From: Bacteroidales bacterium
Lineage (GTDB): Bacteria; Bacteroidota; Bacteroidia; Bacteroidales; Marinilabiliaceae
Reading direction: 5' to 3'
NCBI GenBank assembly: GCA_017539645.1
Contig: JAFYCM010000098.1
Location: 18,609-82,608, forward strand
Length of the DNA: 64,000 nucleotides
Part shown: in pieces, positions 34,462-43,160 of the stretch
Numbering within the stretch: the stretch's first letter is position 1
How the letters are laid out: every line of letters begins with the position of its first letter
Translations under genes and position numbers: made by a program
Notes under the pieces: generated by a model
What the model was told of the DNA's origin: nothing
The model's database searches: none
The model's input: only the letters and a program-made list of their open reading frames with translations

Positions 34462-37400
34462 ATGAAATCTTTATTTACGCTTATGGCGGTGCTGTTGATT
34501 TTTAGTACTGCCGCCTTTAGTCAAGAAGGTAACAAGATTACCAAAGAACAAGTTCTATCTATGTCGATAGATGAACTTTCGGAACTTCCTCTCGAAGACC
34601 TTATGGCTGCTGTGGAGGCTTTGGGCGTTTCGAGCGTCGACGAACTTTTTGCTATGATTATGAACAAAAATGTGTCATCGGCATCAAAGAGCGAGGAGAG
34701 CTCGTTCACTTCACCATTGGCTACTACCGTAATTACTCGCGATGAGCTACGTACGTATGGTGCAACAACCATCGAAGATGCTTTTCGCCTAATACCTGGT
34801 ATGATAGTTACCCAAAAATTCAATGGCGTATATGACATACACATGCGCGGTCTCAATAACCTGCCCGACAACAACTCGCTTCTCTACACCGAGAACAACA
34901 ATACGCTTCTTATGGTCGATGGCCGTATTGTGCAGAACTATATCACTGGCGCATTGCAGATGGACCGTTTACCAATCTCTATCGAAGACGTCGAACGCAT
35001 CGAGGTTGTTCGCGGTGCTTGTGCGGCCCTCTATGGCATGAACGCGGTGAACGGTGTCATAAATATTATTACCGAAAAACCTTCGGCAGATTCTAAAGAG
35101 GTGAGCGGAGGTTTCCAAATTGGCAACAGAAGTACGGCTATTTTGGATGTGGCTATACGTAAGAACCTAAACGATAAGTGGTCGATTGGCTTAACGCTGA
35201 ATGGACAATACAGAAAACGCCCAAATAGCTATGTGCATTTTGCTCCACAAGCTGGAATAAACCATGCAAATGGTAAGGCTGCGCTCGATAAATGCCTTAA
35301 TCTGCAAGGTGGCAGCGATAACGATTCTCGCGAGGCTGTGTTGGCTGCCTACTCTACCGAAACTGATCCAGACGGAGGCCTGTTTTCTCTCGATTATATC
35401 AGCGAGCTCTTTCTCCGTCAGAACGAGGTGAACTATACTACATACGAATCGAAGGTCTATACATATAAACTCTTCGAGGATTATGCATCTATATACGATC
35501 GCTTCCCAGATCCTGAATTGGCACGTCAGAATTTTGGTGTGAATGGCTATGTAAGTTTCACACCTTCGCCCGATGTCCGTTTCGATCTCTCGGCTGGTTA
35601 TCAGAACTCATACATCATGACCAACCCGATTTTGTTTGCTCCTATTACAATGTCTGGACAGACCTCTAAGACTGGTTATGTAAATATTGATGCCAACATA
35701 AAAGATCTTCATCTGTTGGCTAACTATTCGAGTGGTCCGCAAGACCTCTACGCTGGTGTGCCAGGTTTCAAAACCAATGGTCATAACTTCAATGCACAGG
35801 CCGAATACGACATCAATATAGATAATCTACTTATTCGTCCAGCTATAGCTTGGCAATATCTCTATTATAAAGATTACGACAACTACTATAATGGCAAGAA
35901 ACTCTCTGGCCTCTTCAACGAAGACGCCGACCTCTCTACCGTATCACCAAGCCTTCGCCTCGACTACAAAGTGAACGATTGGCGTTTTATAGTTGGTTTG
36001 CGCGGCGATAAAACTTCTGCTCCCGACAAGTGGAACATATCTTGGCAAGCCGAGATTGCTAAGCAGATAAACGAAAAGAACTTCATTCGTGCGGTGTATG
36101 GTCGTGCCTATCGTGCGCCTAACATGATAAATACCGCTGCCTCATTACTTTGGGATCGCACTGGCATGCAAGCTCCTACCGAAATGGAGATTATCGGTAG
36201 CACCGATGCCGACCTTATGTTGATAGACAACTATGAGCTTGGCTATCGTTTCCGCCCAACCCCAAATATCTTGCTCGATGCCGAAGTCTACTACTCGCAT
36301 AGCCACGATTATGGTGCACTCATGGCAGCAAGTTCGTCATATACTTTGCAGTATGATAGCTTTATGGACGCTATCTCAAGGATGAATGGTCAAGGCGGTA
36401 TGACTCCCCCTGATGGTGGTGAGGGCGGTATGACACCTCCCGACGGTGGTGAAGGTGGTATGACTCCTCCCGATGGCGAAGAACCAACGGGTGACGATGA
36501 TAATATAAGCCGCACAGTTTCGTCGATGCTTCGCAATAATATGGGTACAAAGTCGAACTTGCTATACAAGAATCTTCCTTACGAAGTTAGCCAAGCTGGC
36601 TTGAGCCTCAACCTCGACTGGATTGTGTCGCCTAAGTTCATCGTGAAGGTAAACGCCAATCTCCAGTATACTAAGGTCGATAAATATTACGAATACAATA
36701 TGGGTGCCTCGCAATATCAGCAGATGGAAAATGCACGTGCGAACACCAGTACCGCGCTCATGACTATACTATATGAATGTCAGAGCAAAGGCGAAGATTA
36801 TCTAAACGATGCTTTGGGCGATGCTAATATCGATGCATTCAAAGCCGCTTCTGGCTACGACTCATGGTCGATTGAAGAGCAGGCGGAATTCTGGGACGTG
36901 CTATACGAAGCATACCGAAATGGTGAAACTTCGGCAGCATACAACGGTGGCGTCTACAATGGAAAACCGCTCTCATTGTACTATGGTTTGATGTATGGTA
37001 TCCGTCATACTACTCAGAAAGATGGTTCTGTGCGCTACGAGCTTGGCGAGACCATAGAAGGCGAACCTGAACTTGTTGATAAACACAAGCACTTAGCTAC
37101 TCCAAGCGTGTATGGTATGGTTGGCTTTATCTATAAGCCTGTTCCTAAACTTACCATCTCTACGTATGCCAACTATATGCATCATCGTACATATAATACC
37201 ACATATTCAAACGTATTGTCGCAAACGGCTAAAGGACTTCTCTATTGGCGCGATTGGGATATGTCAGACGAAGAGGCTGTTGAGTTAGGATTCGTTTCAG
37301 CAACTGATGCTCCCAGATTGGTTACTTTGTCAGAAAAATTGACTAATGCGGCAAACAGAGTGAATAAGCTACATAGCAAACTTACGCTCAATATGAAGAT

Positions 37401-37533
37401 TGGTTATAGACCAATTCCTTCGTGCGAGTTCTTCCTCAACGCACAGAACTTGCTCAATACCGACCTGCAAGAAGCAATCTTCTCCGACAAGATTGGTGGT
37501 CAGTATACTGTAGGCGTAAACTTTGCATTCTAA
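34462..37533 (+). CDS. TonB-dependent outer-membrane receptor
   Basis: A 1023-residue receptor. Signal peptide (MKSLFTLMAVLLIFSTAAFS), then a plug domain with SPLATTVITRDEL, MRGLNN, VDGRIV and IEVVRGACAALYGMNAVNGVINIIT, and a long beta-barrel ending ...GGQYTVGVNFAF. Unlike SusC it lacks a carboxypeptidase-D-like N-terminal domain. Residues about 645-675 hold three Met/Pro/Asp repeats in what should be an outside loop. The neighbour folK gives no hint of the cargo. TonB and ExbBD are encoded elsewhere in the window. Confidence 0.93.
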   Translation: MKSLFTLMAVLLIFSTAAFSQEGNKITKEQVLSMSIDELSELPLEDLMAAVEALGVSSVDELFAMIMNKNVSSASKSEESSFTSPLATTVITRDELRTYGATTIEDAFRLIPGMIVTQKFNGVYDIHMRGLNNLPDNNSLLYTENNNTLLMVDGRIVQNYITGALQMDRLPISIEDVERIEVVRGACAALYGMNAVNGVINIITEKPSADSKEVSGGFQIGNRSTAILDVAIRKNLNDKWSIGLTLNGQYRKRPNSYVHFAPQAGINHANGKAALDKCLNLQGGSDNDSREAVLAAYSTETDPDGGLFSLDYISELFLRQNEVNYTTYESKVYTYKLFEDYASIYDRFPDPELARQNFGVNGYVSFTPSPDVRFDLSAGYQNSYIMTNPILFAPITMSGQTSKTGYVNIDANIKDLHLLANYSSGPQDLYAGVPGFKTNGHNFNAQAEYDINIDNLLIRPAIAWQYLYYKDYDNYYNGKKLSGLFNEDADLSTVSPSLRLDYKVNDWRFIVGLRGDKTSAPDKWNISWQAEIAKQINEKNFIRAVYGRAYRAPNMINTAASLLWDRTGMQAPTEMEIIGSTDADLMLIDNYELGYRFRPTPNILLDAEVYYSHSHDYGALMAASSSYTLQYDSFMDAISRMNGQGGMTPPDGGEGGMTPPDGGEGGMTPPDGEEPTGDDDNISRTVSSMLRNNMGTKSNLLYKNLPYEVSQAGLSLNLDWIVSPKFIVKVNANLQYTKVDKYYEYNMGASQYQQMENARANTSTALMTILYECQSKGEDYLNDALGDANIDAFKAASGYDSWSIEEQAEFWDVLYEAYRNGETSAAYNGGVYNGKPLSLYYGLMYGIRHTTQKDGSVRYELGETIEGEPELVDKHKHLATPSVYGMVGFIYKPVPKLTISTYANYMHHRTYNTTYSNVLSQTAKGLLYWRDWDMSDEEAVELGFVSATDAPRLVTLSEKLTNAANRVNKLHSKLTLNMKIGYRPIPSCEFFLNAQNLLNTDLQEAIFSDKIGGQYTVGVNFAF
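36394..36483 (+). repeat. Three 30-base tandem repeats in the receptor gene
   Basis: Three consecutive units encode GGMTPPDGGE, GGMTPPDGGE and GGMTPPDGEE. The DNA differs at several third positions, so the units are held at protein level. Located in a barrel loop, probably exposed. Confidence 0.9.
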
Positions 37534-37650
37534 ATACTGAAAATACTGAGATTACAGAGGGTGCAGGGAATACAGAGCGCATAGAGTCTCTCTATTCTCT
37601 GTGCCCTCTGACTTTTTTGTGTAGGTGTTCCTATGTATATGAATAGAAAC

Positions 37651-37685
37651 AAAAGAGCCGTTCAACTGCGAGTCGAACGGCTTTT
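37651..37685. terminator. Bidirectional terminator between receptor gene and fabH
   Basis: AGCCGTTC (37656-37663) pairs with GAACGGCT (37675-37682), with T-runs on both strands. It can end both convergent transcripts. Confidence 0.85.
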
Positions 37686-37706
37686 CACGTGTATTATTAG
37701 AAATAC

Positions 37707-38708
37707 TTATTTGCTGTTGTAACCCCATTTGAGGTAGAGTGCGCCCCAAGTGAAGCCTGCGCCGAAAGCTGCAAGCACGAGGTTGTCGCCCTTTTTGAGT
37801 TGCTTCTCCCATTCGTAGAGGCAGAGAGGAATTGTAGCAGAAGTGGTGTTGCCATATTTCTCAATGTTTATCATCACCTTCTCTTTGTTGAGTTCCATGC
37901 GTTCTGCCGTAGCCGAAATAATGCGGAGGTTTGCCTGATGCGGAACGAGCCAAGCAATGTCGTCTGCTGTGAGGTGGTTACGCTCCATAATTTCTACAGA
38001 AGCGTCGGCCATACGCGTAACAGCATATTTGAATACTTGCTTGCCCTCTTGATATATATAATGCTCGTGAGCATCGATAGTCTCGTGTGATGCAGGTTTA
38101 GCAGAACCGCCAGCTATAATCTTTAGCCAATTGCGGCCAATACCATCGGTGTAGAGGTTCGAGTCCATAAGACCAACGCCTTCCTCTTCGGTAGGCTCAA
38201 CGAGAACTGCCGTAGCAGCGTCGCCAAAGAGTACGCAAGTGGTGCGGTCGGTGTAGTCGGTGATAGTAGACATCTTTTCGGCGCTAACAAGAATAACCTT
38301 CTTCTTAGAACCCGAACGTATGTATTGTGCTACGAGGTCAAGTCCGTAGAGGAAGCCCGAGCATGCGCCGTTCATATCGAAACCAAGTGCATTGTGAATG
38401 CCTGCGCGGTCGCAAATTATTGCTGCGGTAGAAGGCACTGGAGCGTCGGGAGTAACGGTTGTGCAGACAACCAAGTCGACTTCGTCCAAGTTCAGACCAG
38501 TTTTTCTTACTAAGTCTTCTATGGCTTTGACGCCCATATACGAAGCACCTTCGCCCTCTTCTTTGAGTATTCGGCGCTCTTTGATGCCTACGCGCGTCAT
38601 TATCCATTCGTCATTGGTGTCGACCATAGTGCTCAACTCTTCGTTGGTGAGCCTATATTCCGGCAAGAATGCCCCAACACCCGTAATTACTGCATTTATT
38701 TTAGCCAT
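37707..38708 (-). CDS. fabH: 3-oxoacyl-ACP synthase III
   Basis: A 333-residue KAS III, starting fatty acid synthesis from acetyl-CoA and malonyl-ACP. The catalytic Cys is residue 116 (NGACSGF), with [11 protein letters not shown] (His) and [11 protein letters not shown] (Asn) completing the triad. Full length. A TTG-N18-TAATTTTG promoter lies upstream. It is uncoupled from rpmF, unlike many bacteria. Confidence 0.96.
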   Translation of the reverse strand: MAKINAVITGVGAFLPEYRLTNEELSTMVDTNDEWIMTRVGIKERRILKEEGEGASYMGVKAIEDLVRKTGLNLDEVDLVVCTTVTPDAPVPSTAAIICDRAGIHNALGFDMNGACSGFLYGLDLVAQYIRSGSKKKVILVSAEKMSTITDYTDRTTCVLFGDAATAVLVEPTEEEGVGLMDSNLYTDGIGRNWLKIIAGGSAKPASHETIDAHEHYIYQEGKQVFKYAVTRMADASVEIMERNHLTADDIAWLVPHQANLRIISATAERMELNKEKVMINIEKYGNTTSATIPLCLYEWEKQLKKGDNLVLAAFGAGFTWGALYLKWGYNSK

Positions 38709-38743
38709 TATTATTGATGATTTCTTTCGTCAAAAAATTCGCG

Positions 38744-38772
38744 CAAAATTACACAAACTAACTTAATTACAA
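38744..38772 (-). promoter_or_regulatory. fabH promoter (TTG-N18-TAATTTTG)
   Basis: On the minus strand TTG (38772-38770) and TAATTTTG (38751-38744) are 18 bases apart, one base from the usual spacing. The leader would be about 30 bases. Confidence 0.65.
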
Positions 38773-38868
38773 GCCGTTTTTGAATCTCTAACCTTTTTTG
38801 TGAAAAAACGGCGAAAAGATTTCCATCATCTCTTCGCCGTTCATTCTCAATCTTTACTCTTGTCTCGT

Positions 38869-39309
38869 TTATACTGCAACGCAAGCTCGCGCCTTTGTTA
38901 TGTTGCCAGTTTTTATTATTCGGTCGATAATTTCTTCCACTATGGGCAAGTCTGTCTTCGACCAAGCAAGGCGCATAAGCTGAATTGGCATAAACCATTC
39001 AGAGCGTGCTTGCACCTCTAAAATCACAGCATCGTTTTCAATCTCGGCTATGTATGGGTGCATTCTGTAAATTTTACCCTTGCTGTCAATCTCCATGTCG
39101 TACGAAGATAAGCGCTCTATAAGGCTCACCTTCAGCCCCACTTTTGTCTCCACGTGGCGCTTTAGGCACTCCTCATGCGATTCATGCTCGCTCAGTTTCC
39201 CGCCAGGGAAAAACCATAAGCCTTGATTTTCTTTAGAATCGTCCTTGTCGGTGGCAAGTATCATATTATTCTTTATGATAACTGCGCATACTACATCAAT
39301 AATGTCCAT
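38869..39309 (-). CDS. Nudix-fold protein with degenerate catalytic box
   Basis: A 146-residue Nudix-like protein related to MutT/CTP pyrophosphohydrolases. The fold markers are clear: VVCAVIIKNNMILATDK at the N-terminus and GLWFFPGGKLSEHESHEECLKR. But the box continues RHVETKVGL where active enzymes have REUxEExGU, so all three metal-binding Glu are replaced (by His, Thr and Lys). It is probably not a standard hydrolase and may bind nucleotides instead. Its composition does not suggest a broken gene. Confidence 0.8.
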   Translation of the reverse strand: MDIIDVVCAVIIKNNMILATDKDDSKENQGLWFFPGGKLSEHESHEECLKRHVETKVGLKVSLIERLSSYDMEIDSKGKIYRMHPYIAEIENDAVILEVQARSEWFMPIQLMRLAWSKTDLPIVEEIIDRIIKTGNITKARACVAV

Positions 39310-39847
39310 TAGTTGAATCTCCCCCCCTTTTTTTCTTCCATGTGCGTCTTTTTCATAACTCTCGTGGAAGCGATTTTTGTTTGTTTTTATACCTTAATAA
39401 TAATCTCTGAAAATTCAGTGTTATAAGTAATGTGTTGTGCGTCAAATATAAATGCAGTGTTCGTAACAAACAAAACGTTAGTCAAGAATGCATTTTATTT
39501 ATATACTATTGGCAAAAGTATTAATAATTATTAACTTTTTCTTTCTTGAGGCATTTTACTTGCAATCTTTCTCTTTTTTATGCTTTTGCTATAATAAATA
39601 GTATATCAACTTGCAGTTTAGTCGAATAAATACGTACATAAGTCCCCCAAAGCAACACTTGACCGAGCAATGTAGATGCAGCAAATCTTTCAAATAGTTG
39701 CTATGTGGTTGTGTGGTTAATAATTTTTAGTAATTTGGCTGCTCGAATTTGGAGGCTCTACAAAGCTTGTAAATTCGTGTTTTTAGTAGTTAAATCTAAA
39801 TTCAAACAATTATTTATTTTTCAATAAAACAAATTTTATCAGAGATT
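39310..39847. other. Intergenic, 538 bases, exbB promoter region
   Basis: AT-rich stretch between divergent genes. It contains the exbB promoter (39709-39738) and a leader of about 100 bases. No open frame or strong hairpin is supported in the remaining 400 bases. Confidence 0.45.
39709..39738 (+). promoter_or_regulatory. exbB promoter (TTG-N19-TAATTTGG)
   Basis: TTG at 39709-39711 and TAATTTGG at 39731-39738 are 19 bases apart; the -7 box differs from TAnnTTTG at one place. Confidence 0.5.
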
Positions 39848-40648
39848 ATGAAAAAGCTATTTGCGTATTTAGCAGTATTTGGCATGATGAGCTTCGGCTC
39901 TGTTGCAATGGCACAAGACGAAACAGCTGCTCCTGAGTCGGCAAATGCAGAGACTACAGAAGTTGTTGCTGCTGAGGCAGAAACAGAAAATGTTGCAGCT
40001 GACGAAGAGGTAAGTATCCACAAAGCCCTCAAGCAGAAATTCGTTGAAGGTGGTGTGGGTTGGATGCTCCCAGTGCTCGTATGTATTGTGCTCGGTTTGG
40101 CAATATCAATTGAGCGTATCATCTATTTGACGCTCGCTAACTCAAATACCAAAAAACTTATCAAGCTCGTTGAAGACGCTCTCGAAGAGGGTGGTGTAGA
40201 GAAAGCTAAAGAAGTTTGCCGCAACACTCGTGGCCCTGTAGCTTCTATCTTCTATCAGGGTCTTCTTCACTACGATGAAGGTGTTGATATGGTAGAGAAA
40301 ACCATCGTTTCTTACGGCGCTGTTCAATCAGGCCAAATGGAAAGCGGTTTGACTTGGATTTCATTGTTCATCGCACTCTCTCCTTCATTGGGTTTCATGG
40401 GTACCGTTGTAGGTATGATCGGTGCATTCGATAGCATCCAAAAGATGGGTGATATTTCTCCTATCGCAGTTGCAGGCGGTATCAAAGTCGCTCTTCTTAC
40501 CACACTCTTCGGTCTTATTGCAGCAGTCATTCTTCAAGTATTCTACAACTACATCGTTGTGAAGATTGAAGGTATCACCAACAAGATGGAAGAAGCATCT
40601 ATCTCGTTGACAGATATGCTTGTAAAATACAATAAGAGTCAAGGTTAA
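39848..40648 (+). CDS. exbB: MotA/TolQ/ExbB proton channel protein
   Basis: A 266-residue ExbB-type protein. An N-terminal signal-like segment (MKKLFAYLAVFGMMSFGSVAMA) and a 35-residue Ala/Glu-rich stretch precede three membrane helices, with the family core SLGFMGTVVGMIGAFDSI and VALLTTLFGLIAAVI. With ExbD it forms the proton channel that drives TonB. It heads an operon with a small membrane protein and two exbD genes. Confidence 0.93.
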   Translation: MKKLFAYLAVFGMMSFGSVAMAQDETAAPESANAETTEVVAAEAETENVAADEEVSIHKALKQKFVEGGVGWMLPVLVCIVLGLAISIERIIYLTLANSNTKKLIKLVEDALEEGGVEKAKEVCRNTRGPVASIFYQGLLHYDEGVDMVEKTIVSYGAVQSGQMESGLTWISLFIALSPSLGFMGTVVGMIGAFDSIQKMGDISPIAVAGGIKVALLTTLFGLIAAVILQVFYNYIVVKIEGITNKMEEASISLTDMLVKYNKSQG

Positions 40649-40666
40649 TAGAGTTGCTATAGTACA

Positions 40667-41119
40667 ATGAATAAAGTAAATCTAATAGGTAAAATAATAA
40701 TGTATGCCTTTGTGGCTATCAGCGTATTGCTGTTAGGCGCAATCATCATGAACCAAGAAGCTGCCGAAGATGCTCTTGCACTCGCAGACGGTTCGTGGAC
40801 TGGCAACATTATTACATGGACAATCGCCATGTTCGTTATTGGCGTTGTTCTTATAATTCTCTCATACTTCTTCGGTTGGGTAATCGATCCGAGTCGTATA
40901 GTGAAAGATTTGATTATGTTGGTAGGTTTTGCAGCTCTAATATTTATATGCTGGAGCTTGTCAGACGCTACTCCAATGGATCTTCCAGGTTATGAAGGTT
41001 CAGAGAACCAAGCACCATGGCTTAACATTGCCGATGTAGGCTTGTATCTCCTCTATATCTTCACCGCAGTTGCAGTATTTGCAATTGTAGCTTCGGAGAT
41101 TTACCAACTTTTCAAATAA
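40667..41119 (+). CDS. Membrane protein between ExbB and ExbD
   Basis: A 150-residue protein with four predicted membrane helices and short loops. It is in the exbB-exbD operon, 18 bases after exbB. I do not recognise a family; in Bacteroidota a gene of this type often sits at this position (from memory). It could be an extra subunit or assembly factor of the ExbBD complex. Confidence 0.75.
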   Translation: MNKVNLIGKIIMYAFVAISVLLLGAIIMNQEAAEDALALADGSWTGNIITWTIAMFVIGVVLIILSYFFGWVIDPSRIVKDLIMLVGFAALIFICWSLSDATPMDLPGYEGSENQAPWLNIADVGLYLLYIFTAVAVFAIVASEIYQLFK

Positions 41120-41163
41120 ACAAATCGACAGCGAAAGTTGTCAATTAGTAAAAAGACAAAGAA

Positions 41164-41742
41164 ATGAGTAAGAAGAAAGAGTCACCGGAAATCAACGCAA
41201 GTTCGTTGGCGGATATTGCTTTCTTGCTGCTTATCTTCTTCCTTGTGGCCACCACCATGAGTACAGATACTGGTTTGGCGCGTATGTTGCCACCAATTCT
41301 GCCAAACACCAACGACGACGTGCCTCCTATCAAAGAGCGTAACGTATTCCAGGTGAACATCAACTACAAGAACCAACTTCTTGTAAGAGGTGAGTGGTGC
41401 GAAATTGGACAATTGAAGGAGAGAGCAAAAGAGTTTATCGCCAATCCTAAGGACGCTGCAGATCTTCCAGAGAAGACAGAGACAGAGATTCCGCTTATAG
41501 GTAACTATATGGTATCGAAAGGCGTCATCTCTCTTCAGAACGACCGAGGGAGTCAGTATAACGCATATTTGCAAGTCCAGAACGAGTTGCAAGCAGCTTA
41601 CAACGAACTCCGTGATGAGTTGGCTAAAACCAAATTCCATCACCCATACGCTGATTGTAGCGACGAGGAGCAGGATGCGATAAAGAAAATTTATCCGCAG
41701 CGTATTTCCGAAGCAGAACCAAAAGATTATAAGAAGAAGTAA
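41164..41742 (+). CDS. exbD: Biopolymer transport protein ExbD, copy 1
   Basis: A 192-residue ExbD with a single membrane helix, SSLADIAFLLLIFFLVATT, whose Asp (residue 17) is the proton-carrying residue of the family. The periplasmic domain is longer than usual, with a C-terminal helical extension of about 60 residues. The stop overlaps the next gene's start by one base. Confidence 0.92.
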   Translation: MSKKKESPEINASSLADIAFLLLIFFLVATTMSTDTGLARMLPPILPNTNDDVPPIKERNVFQVNINYKNQLLVRGEWCEIGQLKERAKEFIANPKDAADLPEKTETEIPLIGNYMVSKGVISLQNDRGSQYNAYLQVQNELQAAYNELRDELAKTKFHHPYADCSDEEQDAIKKIYPQRISEAEPKDYKKK

Positions 41743-42203
41743 TGGCAAAATTTGGTAAGAGAAAGAGAAGTTCTCAGCAAAAGATAAATACATCATCACT
41801 TCCTGATATTGTATTTATGCTCTTGTTCTTCTTCATGGTTTCTACTACTATGAAGGAGGTTACGATGATGGTAAAGATCCAGTCGCCTGAAGCTTCTGAG
41901 GTTACTAAGCTTGAGCAGAAATCGTTGGTGTCTTATATATATGTAGGTCTTCCATTGAATACTAAGAAATATGGATCGGAGCCTCGTATACAGCTCAACG
42001 ACTCGTATGCAACGGTTGATGATATAGAAAATTACATTATCCAAGAGCGCGACAACATGAAAGAGTCTGACCGCCCGAAGATGACCGTTTCTATCAAAGC
42101 CGATTATGATGTTCAGATGGGTACCATCACCGACATCAAACAAGCTCTTCGTAAAGCACAAGCGCTGAAGATTAGCTATTCTGCACGTAAAGCAGTTAAG
42201 TAG
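41742..42203 (+). CDS. exbD: Biopolymer transport protein ExbD, copy 2
   Basis: A 153-residue ExbD of normal length. The helix SSLPDIVFMLLFFFMVSTTM keeps the essential Asp. Together with copy 1 it could form the heterodimer that ExbB pentamers hold in their pore. Directly coupled to copy 1 by a one-base overlap. A terminator follows. Confidence 0.92.
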   Translation: MAKFGKRKRSSQQKINTSSLPDIVFMLLFFFMVSTTMKEVTMMVKIQSPEASEVTKLEQKSLVSYIYVGLPLNTKKYGSEPRIQLNDSYATVDDIENYIIQERDNMKESDRPKMTVSIKADYDVQMGTITDIKQALRKAQALKISYSARKAVK

Positions 42204-42229
42204 AAAAATTATTAGTCAAGTCAAGTATT

Positions 42230-42261
42230 AGTGCAGTCAGGTAACTGGCTGCACTTTTTTT
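42230..42261 (+). terminator. Terminator after exbD
   Basis: AGTGCAG (42230-42236) pairs with CTGCACT (42249-42255), followed by a T-run. Confidence 0.85.
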
Positions 42262-42434
42262 GTGCCCTACGAATGGCGTTTTTGCGCATATTCATAACGC
42301 AAGATTATACGTACATGCGCATTATAAATACGTATGTATGTAACGAAATTGAGGCTATTTATGGCTTCAGGGCGTAGAGTGAAAAACTCGTAATTATAAA
42401 AAAGGTGAATAGAGAGAAAAAAAGCAGATTGTAG

Positions 42435-42465
42435 TTTGCAATTGCAAAAGGTAGGTTTATCTTTG
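42435..42465 (+). promoter_or_regulatory. Promoter of tRNA-Glu/rpsT (TTTG-N19-TATCTTTG)
   Basis: TTTG at 42435-42438 and TATCTTTG at 42458-42465 are 19 bases apart, the full consensus. Transcription would start near 42472, about 32 bases before the tRNA. Confidence 0.82.
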
Positions 42466-42503
42466 CAGCCGCAAATCGAAAAATATCGGTTTGGCATATA
42501 GGC

Positions 42504-42575
42504 GGTCCCTTCGTCTATCGGTTAGGACGAGAGATTTTCATTCTCTAAAGAGCAGTTCGATTCTGCTAGGGACTA
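42504..42575 (+). tRNA. tRNA-Glu (anticodon UUC), copy 1
   Basis: 72 bases fold as a cloverleaf. The acceptor GGTCCCT pairs with AGGGACT and the discriminator is A. The anticodon stem AGAGA/TCTCT carries the loop TTTTCAT with anticodon TTC, and the T-arm contains GTTCGAT. CCA is not encoded. The first pair of the acceptor is G-U. An identical copy follows at 42902. Confidence 0.95.
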
Positions 42576-42621
42576 CAAATAATAAGTTTGAATACAAAAG
42601 AAACTAAACAGGTTAAGAAAA

Positions 42622-42879
42622 ATGGCAAATCATAAATCTGCAATAAAGAGAACGCGTCAGATTGAAAAACGCCGTCTGCACAATCGCTACTTTGCTAAGA
42701 CTGCTCGTAATGCAGTGAAAGCACTTCGTCAGGCTACTGACAAGACCGAAGCAGCTGCATTGTTGCCAAAGGTTGCTTCTATGCTCGATAAGCTTGCTAA
42801 GCGCCACATTATTCACAAGAATAAGGCTAGCAACTTGAAATCGAAGCTTGCTAAACATGTAAATAAACTTGCGGCTTAA
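42622..42879 (+). CDS. rpsT: Ribosomal protein S20
   Basis: An 85-residue S20, starting [22 protein letters not shown], with the usual three-helix, Lys/Arg/Ala-rich sequence. It binds 16S rRNA early in 30S assembly. It lies between two identical tRNA-Glu genes and shares their transcript. Confidence 0.97.
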   Translation: MANHKSAIKRTRQIEKRRLHNRYFAKTARNAVKALRQATDKTEAAALLPKVASMLDKLAKRHIIHKNKASNLKSKLAKHVNKLAA

Positions 42880-42901
42880 TACAAGACGCAGTTTTTCTTA
42901 T

Positions 42902-42973
42902 GGTCCCTTCGTCTATCGGTTAGGACGAGAGATTTTCATTCTCTAAAGAGCAGTTCGATTCTGCTAGGGACTA
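42902..42973 (+). tRNA. tRNA-Glu (anticodon UUC), copy 2
   Basis: Identical in all 72 bases to the copy at 42504-42575, with the same TTC anticodon. It lies 22 bases after rpsT and is followed by a terminator 3 bases later. Confidence 0.95.
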
Positions 42974-42976
42974 CTT

Positions 42977-43010
42977 GAGTGGTGGATAAAACTTCTGCCA
43001 CTCTTTTTTT
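42977..43010 (+). terminator. Terminator after tRNA-Glu copy 2
   Basis: GAGTGG (42977-42982) pairs with CCACTC (42998-43003), followed by seven T. Confidence 0.88.
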
Positions 43011-43043
43011 GTTTTAGGGGCGTAAGAGAAATCTCTATGTTAT

Positions 43044-43085
43044 TTCGTAATTCGTAATTCGTAACTCGTAATTCGTAATTCGTAA
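43044..43085. repeat. Six heptamer tandem repeats (TTCGTAA)
   Basis: Six units of seven bases: TTCGTAA five times and one CTCGTAA (fourth). They lie between the tRNA-Glu terminator and the manC terminator. Single related heptamers occur near 42389 and 16825. Confidence 0.92.
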
Positions 43086-43100
43086 TTATAAAGCCCCCAC

Positions 43101-43133
43101 AAAAAAATATAGCAGCCTTCGCAGCTGCTATAT
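43101..43133 (-). terminator. manC terminator
   Basis: A 10-bp perfect stem (43107-43116 with 43124-43133) is followed on the minus strand by a run of T. Confidence 0.88.
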
Positions 43134-43160
43134 CAATCGTTTAGATTCTCTTTGGTTTGT

